DNA of 64,000 nt, taken from the NCBI GenBank assembly GCA_963765075.1, contig CAVXVA010000003.1, positions 1-64,000 of the forward strand, given 5' to 3'. The DNA comes from JAENVU01 sp963765075. Its GTDB lineage: Bacteria > Actinomycetota > Acidimicrobiia > IMCC26256 > JAENVU01. The notes below the pieces were generated by a model, which was given only the letters and a program-made list of their open reading frames with translations, made no database searches and was not told the DNA's origin. Positions 18,048-27,499 of this stretch are shown here, piece by piece. The position numbers and the translations under genes are program-made. How positions within the stretch are numbered: the stretch's first letter is position 1; the number at the start of each line of letters is the position of its first letter.

Positions 18048-18084
18048 CTGGGTGGACGGGAGCACTGTGCCCCCGTCCACCCAG
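18048..18084 (+). terminator. Strong hairpin terminator
   Basis: CTGGGTGGACGGG (18048-18060) pairs perfectly with CCCGTCCACCCAG (18072-18084) around an 11-nt loop. There is no T-run, as is common for actinobacterial terminators. It lies 9 nt after the secreted-protein stop. Confidence 0.75.
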
Positions 18085-18239
18085 GGTTCGCACTTGCCAC
18101 ACATCACGGTCCGCTGCATCTGACCCAGCCTCAGGGTGCCCCCTCCCGCCGAGCGGGTGCCTTACCGAGGGGTAAGCCATCGGGTGAACACCCGATGCCC
18201 GTCTTGTCAGGCCGGTCGCAGCGGGCCACGCTGATCGGC

Positions 18240-18591
18240 ATGGCCGATATCAACCTCTTCAGACATTCGCGACACCACCACGCTCGAACCGGGCGACCTG
18301 TTGTTCTCCGAAGGTGAGTCCGCCGACACGATGTATGCCGTTGTCGAGGGCAGCATTGTGTTGACGGTGAACGGGACCTCGTCGAGGAAGTTGGTCCCGG
18401 TGGCATCATCGGGGAACTCGCATTGATCGATGCGGCGCCCCGAAGTGCGACGGCCCGCCCAGACCCACTGCCGCATCGCAGTGGTGGACAAGAAGACGTT
18501 CTCCTACCTGGTGCAGGAGCATCCCACCTTCGCCCTCCAGGTGATGACCGTGATGGCCGAGCGGCTGCGCAACACGAACACCCGCCAGTAA
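18240..18591 (+). pseudogene. Stand-alone cyclic-nucleotide-binding (Crp-like) domain protein, broken by frameshifts
   Basis: Pieces in three frames give a cNMP-binding beta-barrel of about 117 residues: MADINLFRHS, TTLEPGDLLFSEGESADTMY with VVEGSIVLTV, then EEVGPGGIIGELALIDAAPR with SATA (the phosphate-binding cassette), and finally VVDKKTFSYLVQEHPTFALQ to the stop at 18589-18591. Shifts are needed near 18266, 18395 and 18450. No HTH follows, so it is not a full Crp regulator. It precedes a Na+/H+ antiporter, and cNMP domains often gate such transporters, so a regulatory subunit is possible. Confidence 0.65.
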
Positions 18592-18659
18592 GTCGCAAAC
18601 AGTCTCCAACTCGTCGCGGTCCCTGGCCGTGACCTGCCCCACGGGCAGACTGACGCTCG

Positions 18660-19961
18660 ATGGAGCATCTCAACACCGAGATCGTCGCGACGATTGCCGG
18701 AGGGGCGGTCCTCTGGGGCCTCGTGTCCCGGCGACTCGAACGATGGAACGTCACCGCGCCGATCGCCTTCGTCATCTTCGGGTGATTGCCGCCAACGAAC
18801 CGCTCAAGTTGGTCGACATCCAGGTGAACAGCTTCACGGTGCGCACCATCGCCGAGATCACCCTCGCCCTCGTGCTCTTCAGCGACGCGTCTCGGGTCAA
18901 CTTCCATTCGCTCCGGCGCGATGCCGCGGTACCCGCCCGGCTGCTGCTCATCGGTCTGCCCATCACGATCGGGCTCGGCTGTGCCGTCGGACTCATCGTG
19001 TTCGGAGGCATCGACCCATGGGTCGCCGCCGTCATCGGGGCCGCGGTGGCGCCGACCGACGCCGCCCTCGGTGCGCCGATCATGGAGGACGAGTCGATCC
19101 CGCGCCGGGTCCGCCGGATCCTCAACGTCGAGAGCGGCCTCAACGACGGGATCGCCACACCGGTCGTCATGTTCTTCATCGCCGGCGCTGCGACTGAGGC
19201 CCACGTCGCCGGCGCGACCGGCCCGGCCGCCGCACTCGCGGATCTCGTGATCGGCGCCGCCGTCGGCGGAACGCTCGCGGCAGCGGGCGGATGGCTGCTC
19301 GAGCAGGCCACCAAGCGCGGCTGGGCCAGTTCGAGCTTTCGCCCGGTGGCGGTCCTCGGTCTTGCCTTGTCGTCGTACACGGTCGCGGTCGGCGCCGGCG
19401 GCAACGGGTTCGTGGCCGCGTTCGTCGGCGGGTTGGCGTTCGGCTGGGTGATGAAACGAGACGAGTCCGAAGCGCTCGAACTCACCGCCGATGCCGGCAC
19501 CGTCGGGTCCATCATCATCTGGTTCCTGTTCGGCGCGCTCCTCATCCCCACGCTCGAGCACGTGACCGGGACGATGGTCCTCTACGCCGCGCTGAGCCTG
19601 ACCCTGGTGCGCATGGTCCCGGTCGCGCTCTCGCTGATGGGGGCCGGTCTCGATCGTGCGACCGTCGGCATTATGGGGTGGTTCGGGCCCCGAGGCCTTG
19701 CATCCGTGGTCTTCGCACTCATTGCCTTCGACACCATCGATCCGGTCGACGCCCGGTTCGTGCTCGGCACCGTGACGGTCGTGGTGTTGATGAGCGTCGT
19801 CGCCCACGGCGTGAGCGCCCGCCCGTTGGCAGCGTTGGTACGCAGGTCGGGTTGCCGACCTCGCCGCGGACCGCCCCGAACATCACGCAACCGAAGAACT
19901 CAGAACCCGGCGGTTCGCACGTGGCACGCGACCACGAGGACGCCGAACCGCCCCTCGGTGA
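18660..19961 (+). CDS. CPA1-type Na+/H+ antiporter, two frameshifts
   Basis: The ATG at 18660 (MEHLNTEIVATIAGGAVLWG) reads to FVIFG at about 18781, where one base must be removed to continue VIAANEPLKLVDIQ. About ten hydrophobic helices follow. The conserved transport segments are PTDAALGAPIM and NVESGLNDGIATPVVMF, with the acidic residues expected for cation binding. A second shift near 19840 would give a natural basic tail ending at 19961 rather than running on. The product would be about 430 residues. The family exchanges cytoplasmic Na+ or K+ for H+. Confidence 0.82.
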
Positions 19962-20012
19962 GTGAGCCCGGCGGTCGGTGATCCAGACCGCGGCGCGTGG
20001 CGAACCATCACC

Positions 20013-20672
20013 ATGAAGACGAAACTGAGCCACGACTACAACGCCCTTCACCTGCCGATGACCGAGCGGCTCGTAGATCTCGGACGCTCCCTCACGCCCG
20101 AGCAATGGCAGTCCCCCAGCCTCTGTACCGGATGGCGAGTGTGCGACGTGTACGGCCACATGACCTACGGCGCGGTGACCCCCCTCCCGAAAGTGATCCC
20201 CATGCTCCTGTTCAAACATCGAGGGAATCTCAATCGCGGTTCGGCCATCGAATCGGTCCGATACGCAGATTCTCACGACCAGGCGACGGTGATGGCCGAG
20301 TTCGAACGTTCGAGTCATCACCCGGTGGGCATCGCGACCAAGATCAAGCCCTTCGAGCTGTATGTCGACCACGTGGTGCACGAGCTCGACATCCGCCGGC
20401 CGCTCGGGCTGGCCTCGACGTGGTCGATCGACGAGCTCCACGCTGCGCTCGACGCGGCGGTGATCGTGAAGAACCCGCTGCTGTCGCCGTCGAAGAACGC
20501 CAAGCATCTCCGCTTCACTGCGACGGATCTCCACTGGTCCTTCGGCGAGAACGACGCCGAAGAGGTGACCGGTCCGGCCGAAGATCTCCTCCTCGCGATC
20601 TGCGGTCGACCCCTCGGCCTCCGCCCGCTGACGGGACCGGGTATCGGGGAGTTGACCCGCCGGATCGGGTGA
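20013..20672 (+). CDS. TIGR03083/maleylpyruvate-isomerase-like DinB-fold protein
   Basis: This 219-residue protein belongs to the actinobacterial branch of the DinB/YfiT superfamily that includes mycothiol-dependent enzymes. The opening HDYNALHLPMTERLVDLGRSL and the SLCTGWRVCDVYGHM segment (usually P-C-x-G-W-x-V) give the family signature. The second metal-site His pair is likely YVDHVVHELDI. The reaction is unknown; thiol transfer with mycothiol is the usual guess. A paralogue of the same superfamily lies at 22948-23784. Confidence 0.75.
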   Translation: MKTKLSHDYNALHLPMTERLVDLGRSLTPEQWQSPSLCTGWRVCDVYGHMTYGAVTPLPKVIPMLLFKHRGNLNRGSAIESVRYADSHDQATVMAEFERSSHHPVGIATKIKPFELYVDHVVHELDIRRPLGLASTWSIDELHAALDAAVIVKNPLLSPSKNAKHLRFTATDLHWSFGENDAEEVTGPAEDLLLAICGRPLGLRPLTGPGIGELTRRIG

Positions 20673-20698
20673 CTCCGATCCACGGCCGATCGCCGGGG

Positions 20699-21667
20699 TC
20701 AGCTCGGCGCGCCCTCCGCCAATCGGTTCTTGCGCACGCTGAACCAGATCGCCGCGACGAGGATGCCGATGATGATGGCGAGCGAGACATAGGTGTTCAT
20801 ATGGAACCAGTGCGAGACCGCCATCTTCGCCCCGACGAAGATCAGAATCCCACCCAACGCGTGCGACAAGTAGTGGAACCGTTCCTTGGCGTCGGCGAGG
20901 AGGAAGTACATCGCCCGGAGCCCGAGGATCGCGAACGCGTTCGACGCGAAGACGAGGAACTGTTCGTGCGAAACCGCGAGGATCGCCGGCACTGAGTCGA
21001 CCGCGAAGATCACGTCCGTGATCTCGATGACCACCAACGCTGCGAACAACGGTGTCGCGGCGCGCATGCCGTTGACACGCGTGAAGAACTTCTGTCCTTC
21101 GATGGTGTCGGTCACGGGCATGATCTTGCGCAACAAACCCAGGCCACGGGTCGCTTCCTCCTGGCCCTCGTCATCGCGGTGGCGAATGATCTTGACGCCC
21201 GTGTACAGCAGGAACACGCCGAACACCACCAGCAGCACCCAGAACCGGCTGATCAGCGCAGTCCCGAGGAAGATGAAGATGGCGCGCAGGGCCAGTGCGC
21301 CGAAGATCCCCCAGAACAGCACTCGGTGCTGGTACTTCACCGGGATTGCCATGGTCGTGAACAGCATCGACCACACGAACACGTTGTCGACGCTCAGCGA
21401 TTTCTCGATGAGGTAGCCGCTCATGTACTCGCCGAACGCGTCGCCTCCATAGGCGATCGCGATCACCACTGAGAAGGCGATCCCGCACGCCACCCAACCG
21501 GAGGACTCGATCAACGCCTCGCGTGCGGTCGGGGCATGCGCTTCCCGATGCCGGTAGAGGTCGATGGCCAACAGCACCCCGATGAGCACCAGCAGCCCGA
21601 TCCACGCCTGCGGGCTGACGTCGAGGTCGACGAACTTGGAGGAGGGAGCGCTCGAAGCGATGAACAT
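20699..21667 (-). CDS. terC: TerC family membrane protein, probable Mn2+ exporter
   Basis: This 322-residue polytopic protein has about eight membrane helices. Family motifs are EYMSGYLIEKSLSVDNVFVW (with acidic residues inside the membrane), FWGIFGALALRAIFIF and EITDVIFAVDSVPAILAV. TerC proteins were named for tellurite resistance, but several bacterial members are manganese exporters. The yybP-ykoY riboswitch directly upstream argues strongly for Mn2+ efflux here. It is transcribed alone on the minus strand. Confidence 0.92.
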   Translation of the reverse strand: MFIASSAPSSKFVDLDVSPQAWIGLLVLIGVLLAIDLYRHREAHAPTAREALIESSGWVACGIAFSVVIAIAYGGDAFGEYMSGYLIEKSLSVDNVFVWSMLFTTMAIPVKYQHRVLFWGIFGALALRAIFIFLGTALISRFWVLLVVFGVFLLYTGVKIIRHRDDEGQEEATRGLGLLRKIMPVTDTIEGQKFFTRVNGMRAATPLFAALVVIEITDVIFAVDSVPAILAVSHEQFLVFASNAFAILGLRAMYFLLADAKERFHYLSHALGGILIFVGAKMAVSHWFHMNTYVSLAIIIGILVAAIWFSVRKNRLAEGAPS

Positions 21668-21700
21668 GGGGAACCTCTCGACTGTCGGGAAACCACGGCA

Positions 21701-21799
21701 GTCGAAGGTCTTGCTCCCGTCATCGCGACGGTCGGGAGGCCGGGCAGCAGGTGCTGCCGTACTGACGACGTATCCCGTGGGGCTACTCCCCTACGACCC
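21701..21799 (-). promoter_or_regulatory. yybP-ykoY manganese riboswitch upstream of terC
   Basis: Read on the minus strand, the leader begins TCGTAGGGGAGTAGC and ends GCAAGACCTTCGA. GGGGAGTAGC and GCAAGACC are the paired conserved ends of the yybP-ykoY class. TCGTAGG and CCTTCGA form helix P1 with one mismatch. Between them lie CGTCGTCA and the C-rich strand that build the two Mn2+-binding legs. It stops about 33 nt before the terC ATG, leaving room for control of translation or a terminator switch. Mn2+ would turn terC on. Confidence 0.9.
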
Positions 21800-21871
21800 T
21801 CCCAGTATGGCCGACGGCGGCCGCCCGCGCTGGAAGCGAACCGGACCCTCCTCGTGAGGGACAATGCCGGC

Positions 21872-22864
21872 GTGAACGACTGGAGACGAGTTCGCCTCGC
21901 CGTCACGGCCTTGGTCGGGGTGACGATCGTCGGCTCGATCGGGTTCCTGCTCCTCGGGTTCGGGCTGCTCGATGCGATCTACCAGACCGTCACCACGATC
22001 TCGACCGTCGGCTTCCGCGAGGTCCACCCCTTCGGAACGTCCGAGAAGCTCTTCGCAATTGCGTTGGTCATCGTTGGCACCGGTACCGCGTTGTACACCC
22101 TCACCTCGGTGTTGGAAGCACTGCTGGAAGGCCGACTCCGAGACCAGTACGGAAGGCGTCGCATGGAACGCAACATCGAGAAGTACACCGACCACGTCGT
22201 CGTCTGCGGATGCGGTCGCGCGGGCAAGGCGCTGGCCGAACTGGTGAGCGGTTCGGGCGAGACCGTCGTCATGGTCGACATCGACGAGCAGCGCCTCGCC
22301 GGTACCGGACTCCCCTTCGTGGTCGGTGACGCCACCGTCGACGAGACGCTGCACCGCGCGGGCCTCGGGACATGCCGCGCCCTCGTTGCTGCCCTCGATA
22401 CCGACGCCGCCAACCTGTTCGTGACCCTGAGTGCGCGAGCGGTACGGCCCGACCTCTTCATCGTCGCCCGGACCCGACGCGACGACAACACCGAGAAGCT
22501 GCTCCGAGCCGGCGCGGACCGAGTCGTGAACCCGCAGTCCATCGGCGGCGCTCGCATGGCCGCGTTCATCATGCAGCCCAACGTGGCCGAGTTCCTCGAT
22601 GTCGTCATGCACGACGGCAGTCTCGAGTTCCGCCTGGAAGAAGTCCCCGTGCCCACCACGAGCGCCGCCCTCGGACGCACCCTGAAGGACCTCGACATTC
22701 GTGCCCGAACCGGTGCCCTCGTCTTGGCGTTGCGCAACCGCGACGGTTCGTTCACCACGAACCCCCAAGTCGACACGATCCTGGCGGCCGACCAGGTACT
22801 CATCGCAGTCGGGACGGTCGATCAGCTCCATCAGCTCGAACGCGCCGTCGCCGCCGCGCCGTAG
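21872..22864 (+). CDS. Two-helix potassium channel with RCK (TrkA-N/TrkA-C) domains
   Basis: This 330-residue protein has a first helix (TALVGVTIVGSIGFLLL), a pore loop with filter TVGF (45-48) and a second helix (FAIALVIVGTGTALYTL). A Rossmann RCK domain starts at HVVVCGCGRAGKALAELV (about 108), with the acidic nucleotide-binding residue in VMVDIDEQ. A C-terminal TrkA-C domain follows. It would conduct K+ under ligand control. I chose GTG 21872; an in-frame GTG at 21854 adds six residues. The riboswitch-terC unit is divergent. Confidence 0.85.
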   Translation: MNDWRRVRLAVTALVGVTIVGSIGFLLLGFGLLDAIYQTVTTISTVGFREVHPFGTSEKLFAIALVIVGTGTALYTLTSVLEALLEGRLRDQYGRRRMERNIEKYTDHVVVCGCGRAGKALAELVSGSGETVVMVDIDEQRLAGTGLPFVVGDATVDETLHRAGLGTCRALVAALDTDAANLFVTLSARAVRPDLFIVARTRRDDNTEKLLRAGADRVVNPQSIGGARMAAFIMQPNVAEFLDVVMHDGSLEFRLEEVPVPTTSAALGRTLKDLDIRARTGALVLALRNRDGSFTTNPQVDTILAADQVLIAVGTVDQLHQLERAVAAAP

Positions 22865-22935
22865 TCCACCGACCCCAGCACGGTGGCGTCGGTCACAGCC
22901 CGACCATTTCTGCTCGCGTCCGCTGCGGCGAGTCC

Positions 22936-22941
22936 TACAGT
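22936..22941 (+). promoter_or_regulatory. -10 box of a probable leaderless promoter
   Basis: TACAGT ends 6 nt before the ATG at 22948, and no Shine-Dalgarno sequence is present. Confidence 0.45.
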
Positions 22942-22947
22942 CCGCGC

Positions 22948-23784
22948 ATGAAGCTCACCCCGGTCTACGGCGACACCCCGATCCTCACCATCGAGCCCGA
23001 CCTGGTCGACCCGGTCGGCCCGATGATCCGCCAACGCGAACGGCTCGCCCACTCACTTGCCGGGCTCGACGAGGCCCAATGGGCAGCACCGAGCCGGTGC
23101 GCCGGATGGTCCGGGCAGGACGTGATGACCCACCTCATTTCGACCAACCAGTTCTGGACGTTCTCGATCAACCTGGGCCTGGCCGGAACGCCGTCACAAT
23201 TTCTGGCCGACTTCGACCCGGTCGCGTCGCCGGCCCAACTGGTCGATGACACGCCGGAGACCACCGCGGCCGAGACCTTGGCCCAGTTCGTCGAGAGCAA
23301 CGCCGCGCTCGCCGCCGCCACCACGTCCATCGGTGATCGCCTCTGGACCACCCTGGGCGAGGCGCCGCCGGGTCACCTCTCGTTGGGCGCCGGTCACCTT
23401 CACGCGCTCTGGGACTCGTGGATTCATGAGCGCGACATCTTCCTCCCGCTCGGCATCGAGCCGACCCAGGACGACGAGGAACTCCGGGCCTGCCTGATCT
23501 ACGCGGCCGCGTTGAGCCCGACCTTCGCGGCGAGCCTGCACGACGGGCGTTCCGGCGTCATTGCCATTCAGGCCACTCGACCGGAGGCAGCCTTCGTCGT
23601 CGACGTCGGTAGCACCGTCACCGTCCGCGCGGGCGCCGCGCCATCCGGAGCGGTGACCGTGGCGGGCGACACGCTTGCGCTCATCGAAGCGATGAGCTTC
23701 CGCGGGCCCTGGCCCGTCACGATCGCCCCCGACGACCAATGGCTGTTCGACGGCCTCGGCAAGGTCTTCGACCAGGCCGACTAA
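22948..23784 (+). CDS. Maleylpyruvate-isomerase-like (mycothiol-dependent superfamily) protein
   Basis: The protein has 278 residues. The DinB-fold N-terminal domain shows RQRERLAHSLAGLDEAQWAA, then SRCAGWSGQDVMTHLI and HALWDSWIHERDIFLPLG, with metal-binding His residues. The second half resembles the MDMPI C-terminal domain (VVDVGSTVTVRAG). It may use mycothiol as cofactor in detoxification or isomerisation; the substrate is not known. The end lies 1-4 bp past the convergent beta-helix gene stop. Confidence 0.75.
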   Translation: MKLTPVYGDTPILTIEPDLVDPVGPMIRQRERLAHSLAGLDEAQWAAPSRCAGWSGQDVMTHLISTNQFWTFSINLGLAGTPSQFLADFDPVASPAQLVDDTPETTAAETLAQFVESNAALAAATTSIGDRLWTTLGEAPPGHLSLGAGHLHALWDSWIHERDIFLPLGIEPTQDDEELRACLIYAAALSPTFAASLHDGRSGVIAIQATRPEAAFVVDVGSTVTVRAGAAPSGAVTVAGDTLALIEAMSFRGPWPVTIAPDDQWLFDGLGKVFDQAD

Positions 23785-25223
23785 TCCCCGTCGGGCGACT
23801 GACGACCCGACGACCTCGACGACCTCGACGACCGACGACGGCGCCCGGCGCACCTGCTGGTAGCCGAGCGTCGCACCGACGCCCGCCAGCAGGCCGACCA
23901 CGAGGGCGATCACGATCGCCAGGTCATCCTCCGAGTCGCCATCGACCACCGGCGCGGAGGCTGCGGGCACCGAGGAGGTCGTGGTCGTACGGCGCGGCGT
24001 TGATCCGAGCGGTCGACGGGCACCCGCGTTCGGAACCGGGTTCGTTGCGGCGGCCGGGTTGCGACGACCCACGGGAAGGGGCGTCGCGCAATCACCGTCA
24101 CGGCGGATCTCCGAACCGGCCGACCCGAAGTCGTTGGCACTCACGATCTCATTGCACGAGTTGATGAGCCGGATGGGCGTGACCCCCTGCTCCACTCGCT
24201 GCCGGTTGCCCCGAACCTCGATACCGTCGAAGCGCTCGAACCGCAGGAGCGTGCCCTCATACCCCGCCGACACTCCCGTGCCGACGTTGTCGATGATGTG
24301 CATCCCCGTACGCATCGACCGCTCGGTACCGACGTAGACGCTGACACCCTTGCCACCCGACACCCGATTGCGTTCCAACCACACGTCCTGCACCCCCGCG
24401 CCCGCTCCGACCGCGGCAAGGAGGAAGTTCGTCGGGTTGCGGACCTGATTGTCGGTGATATGCACGTCGCGTACCTGCCCACGCGCGGGTTCGAGATCGA
24501 TCGACGACCGACCGGTGTCACTGATCGTGCACTTCGTGATCTCGATCGTCTGACCCGCCACGACTGCGACCCCCTGGCGGCCGTTGTGATCGAGGGTGCA
24601 GTCGGTGATGACGATGTCGGACGACTGCCCGACGATGTAGACGCCATCGCCGTACGTATCGCGCACCGCGACACCGTCGAGCGTCACGCCCCGCGAGGAA
24701 CTGATGACGAACCCGGCCTGCGCTTCGAGTTCGGGAACGTACCGACCACTCGGGTTCGGCCCGACCACGGTCAGATCCTTGATCGTGATCTCGGAGCTGC
24801 GACGAATCTCGACGTGCTCGCGCATCCGCGGCCAGTGGCTGCCGTAGTTCCGGAACGGCGCGGGCAGCCCGCGGCCGTCGGTCTTCGCCACCAGACTGGC
24901 CCCGTTGCCCTCCACCGTCAGGTTGGCCCGGGCCTCGATCAGCACGATGCCCTCCACCCGGTACCGACCACCCTTCGGGAAGCGGATGGTCGTACCCGGC
25001 GCCGCCGAACCGAACAGGGCGTTGAGCTCGACGGTGACGTCGCGTTCGCCGGTGTCGTCGATCGATCCCGGAACCTCGACGACTGGTCCCGCGGCCTGGG
25101 CCGACGGCGCGGCGAAGACCCATGAGGCCTCCGAGGAGACGCCAACACCAGAAACCCAAGGCCGGGGTATCGCGCCGCAGCCCGAGAACCCCTTGGACGC
25201 CGACCGATACACGGGTTCACCAC
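23781..25223 (-). CDS. Surface right-handed beta-helix protein with C-terminal membrane anchor, two probable frameshifts
   Basis: The core (about 24140-25070) has repeating strands such as VTLDGVAVRDTYGDGVYIV, IVITDCTLDHNGRQGVAVV and IEITKCTISDTGRSSIDLE, a pectate-lyase-like parallel beta-helix. A Thr/Pro linker (RRTTTTSSVPAASAPVV) leads to one membrane helix (DLAIVIALVVGLLAGVGATL). A one-base shift near 23853 (ccgggcgcc) would turn the tail into an Arg/Ser-rich cytoplasmic end stopping at 23781. Another near 25135 would join YPGLGFLVLAS to EASWVFAAPSAQAAG as a signal peptide from GTG 25223. It is probably a carbohydrate-binding or -cleaving surface protein. Confidence 0.65.
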
Positions 25224-25290
25224 GGGACGAACAGTAACGACGGATGACGAAGATCGCGCCGCGTCCGACCCGAACCGCCCCGAGGGCCGG

Positions 25291-25296
25291 TACCCT
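25291..25296 (+). promoter_or_regulatory. -10 box of a probable leaderless promoter
   Basis: TACCCT is followed by 7 nt and the ATG at 25304. There is no Shine-Dalgarno sequence. Confidence 0.45.
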
Positions 25297-25303
25297 CTCG
25301 CCG

Positions 25304-26657
25304 ATGTTCGAACGGATCGCGCAGACGTGGGGTCGGGTGCCGTCCTGGATCCGAGCGGTGCTCGCGATCACGGCCTTCGGATCGATCGCGACCTGGCTGA
25401 CCGTCACGACGTGGGACCAACTGTCGACGAGTCGCCTCGACGTCGGACTCCTCACCGACTTTCGCGACGCGGTCTATTACCCCGTGGTCGCCTTGCGTGA
25501 TGGCGTGAACCCCTACAACGTCGACCTCTACTACCAGCGCTATCCCGTCGGACAAGAGTTCCCGCTCTACACGCCGATCTTCCTCTTGCTCAACTCGCCG
25601 TTGTTGCTGTTCTCCTTCGCGACGGCACCGCGCGGTGGCGTTCGGCTGGAACGTGTTGCTCGTACTCGGCTTGGCGGCGGCATCGCTCCGGCTGGCCCGC
25701 CACCGAATCACCGTGGCCTCCACGTTCGGGCTCGGCGCGCTCATTCTCCTCAGCGACCCCGGCCGGTTCGACCTCCGCACGGGACAACCCACGCTGATCC
25801 TCGCGATCTGTGTCTATGCCGTCTTCCGCGCACTCCCGGGGCTCCGGCGGTCGATCCCTGCGGACGCGATCCCCGCCGGTGCCGTCACGTTCGCGTTCGG
25901 AGTGGTGGGGCTGGCGATCGTGTGGTCGAAGCCGACGTTCGCGATACCGGTCACCGTGATCCTCCTCGCGCTCGGACGACCTCGCTTGGCGCTCACCGGC
26001 GCGGCACTCGGCGCGGCCCTGAGCGCGGTCGTGCTCCCGTGGCTTATCGACGCCGCGGGCAGCGTCACCGCCTTGGTCGACTCCTGGCAGGAGAGCGCTC
26101 GCATCACCAGCCAGTCGCCGCAGTCCAAGCTGGGCAGTGGCCTGCGGATCGACCTGGGCAACACGTTCGTCCGCATCACGCGTCTGCGGCCCAGTGAGGG
26201 AGCGGCCGCCATCGGCGGACTAGTGGTGCTCATCCTCGGCGCCTGGCTCCTTCGCCGGCTCCACCGACGCGATGCGGTCCACGATCGCGAAGAACTCACC
26301 ATCACGCTCGCGTGTCTCTTGACGCTCGTCACGATGTACCACGTCCCCTACGACTACCTCCTTCTCATCGGGCCCGTGCTCATGTTGTGTCGGCCCCACG
26401 CCACCATTGCGATCGCCTGGCCGCGCCGGGTTCGGGGTGCGGTCGTGATCCTGTTGCTCATACCCCTCGTCGACCCGCTGGGGTGGAGCCCGATCAATTC
26501 GGTGTTCGGCAAGAGCGGCTTCCAGTGGATGTTGGGCACCACCATGATGTCGACCTACATCGCAGTCGCTATCGGGCTGTGCATCTGGACTGCCCTACGA
26601 ACCACGGGGCGGGTGTCGACCGTCGCGGGCACGCCCACCGCGGCCGTGTCACACTGA
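25304..26657 (+). CDS. GT87-like (DUF2029) polyprenyl-sugar glycosyltransferase, one frameshift
   Basis: The first 107 residues (MFERIAQTWGRVPSW to LLFSFATA) contain the lumenal motif FRDAVYYPVVALRDGVNPYN, typical of polyprenol-phosphate-sugar mannosyltransferases. A shift at about 25628 joins them to FGWNVLLVLGLAAASLRLAR and about eight more helices. KLGSGLRIDLGNTFVRITR and VTMYHVPYDYLLLI are later family-like segments. The total is about 450 residues. The family adds sugars from polyprenyl-phosphate donors on the outer membrane face to cell-wall glycans. The acceptor is unknown. Confidence 0.72.
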
Positions 26658-26679
26658 CCACCTCACTTCGGGAGGATTC

Positions 26680-27483
26680 ATGCGCCGACGTTCTCTGCTG
26701 CTCGCCCTGATGATGCTCACGTTCACGTTGGCGCCCGCCTCGACGGCGGCAGCCTCGGTCCCGCCCCCCACTCCGTGCGTCGGCTGCTATATCCCGGCGG
26801 CCCGAACGAGTTGGCAGATCCAACTCACGGGAACGATCAACCAGAACGTCAACGCATCGCTCTTCGATGTCGACCTGTTCGACACCCCGGTGACCACCGT
26901 CGCCTCCCTCCACGCGAAGGGCCGCAAGGTGGCCTGCTACTTCAGCGCCGGCTCGTTCGAGAACTGGCGGCCCGACGCGAGCGCCTACCCCGCCGAGGTC
27001 AAAGGTGCCGGCAACGGGTGGCCGGGCGAGCGTTGGCTCGACGTCCGCCGCCTCGATGTGCTCGGCCCGATCATCGACGCGCGACTCGACCTCTGCCGGG
27101 CCCACGGATTCGACAGTGCGGATCCCGACAACATGGACGGTTTCACCAACTCGACCGGGTTCCCGCTGACTGCGGAGGACCAACTCGCGTTCAACGTGTA
27201 CGTCGCCAATGCCGCCCACGCTCGCGGGCTCTCGGTCGCGCTCAAGAACGATCTGGCCCAGATCCCCGACCTCGTGCCGTACTACGACTGGGCGCTCAAC
27301 GAACAGTGCGCCCAGTACAACGAGTGCGGGCTCCTCACCCCGTTCGCGAATGCCGGCAAAGCCGTCATGCAGATCGAATACTCGCTCGCCAAGACGCGTT
27401 TCTGCCCAGCGGCCAACGCCGCCAACCGCAATGCCCTGAAGAAGCAGTTGGCGCTCGGAGCGTGGCGAGCCACCTGCCGGTGA
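26680..27483 (+). CDS. Secreted GH114-like endo-alpha-1,4-polygalactosaminidase/TIM-barrel hydrolase
   Basis: This 267-residue protein has a signal peptide (SLLLALMMLTFTLAPAS). GGAGGA lies 5 nt before the ATG. The barrel shows the family pattern VACYFSAGSFENWRPD, GWPGERWLDVR, DADPDNMDGF-like (SADPDNMDGFTNSTGF) and DWALNEQCAQYNEC. The acidic residues in PDNMD and NEQC are the probable catalytic positions. GH114 enzymes degrade galactosamine-containing polysaccharides; many relatives are uncharacterised. Confidence 0.8.
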   Translation: MRRRSLLLALMMLTFTLAPASTAAASVPPPTPCVGCYIPAARTSWQIQLTGTINQNVNASLFDVDLFDTPVTTVASLHAKGRKVACYFSAGSFENWRPDASAYPAEVKGAGNGWPGERWLDVRRLDVLGPIIDARLDLCRAHGFDSADPDNMDGFTNSTGFPLTAEDQLAFNVYVANAAHARGLSVALKNDLAQIPDLVPYYDWALNEQCAQYNECGLLTPFANAGKAVMQIEYSLAKTRFCPAANAANRNALKKQLALGAWRATCR

Positions 27484-27499
27484 CCGGTCACGGTCCGAG

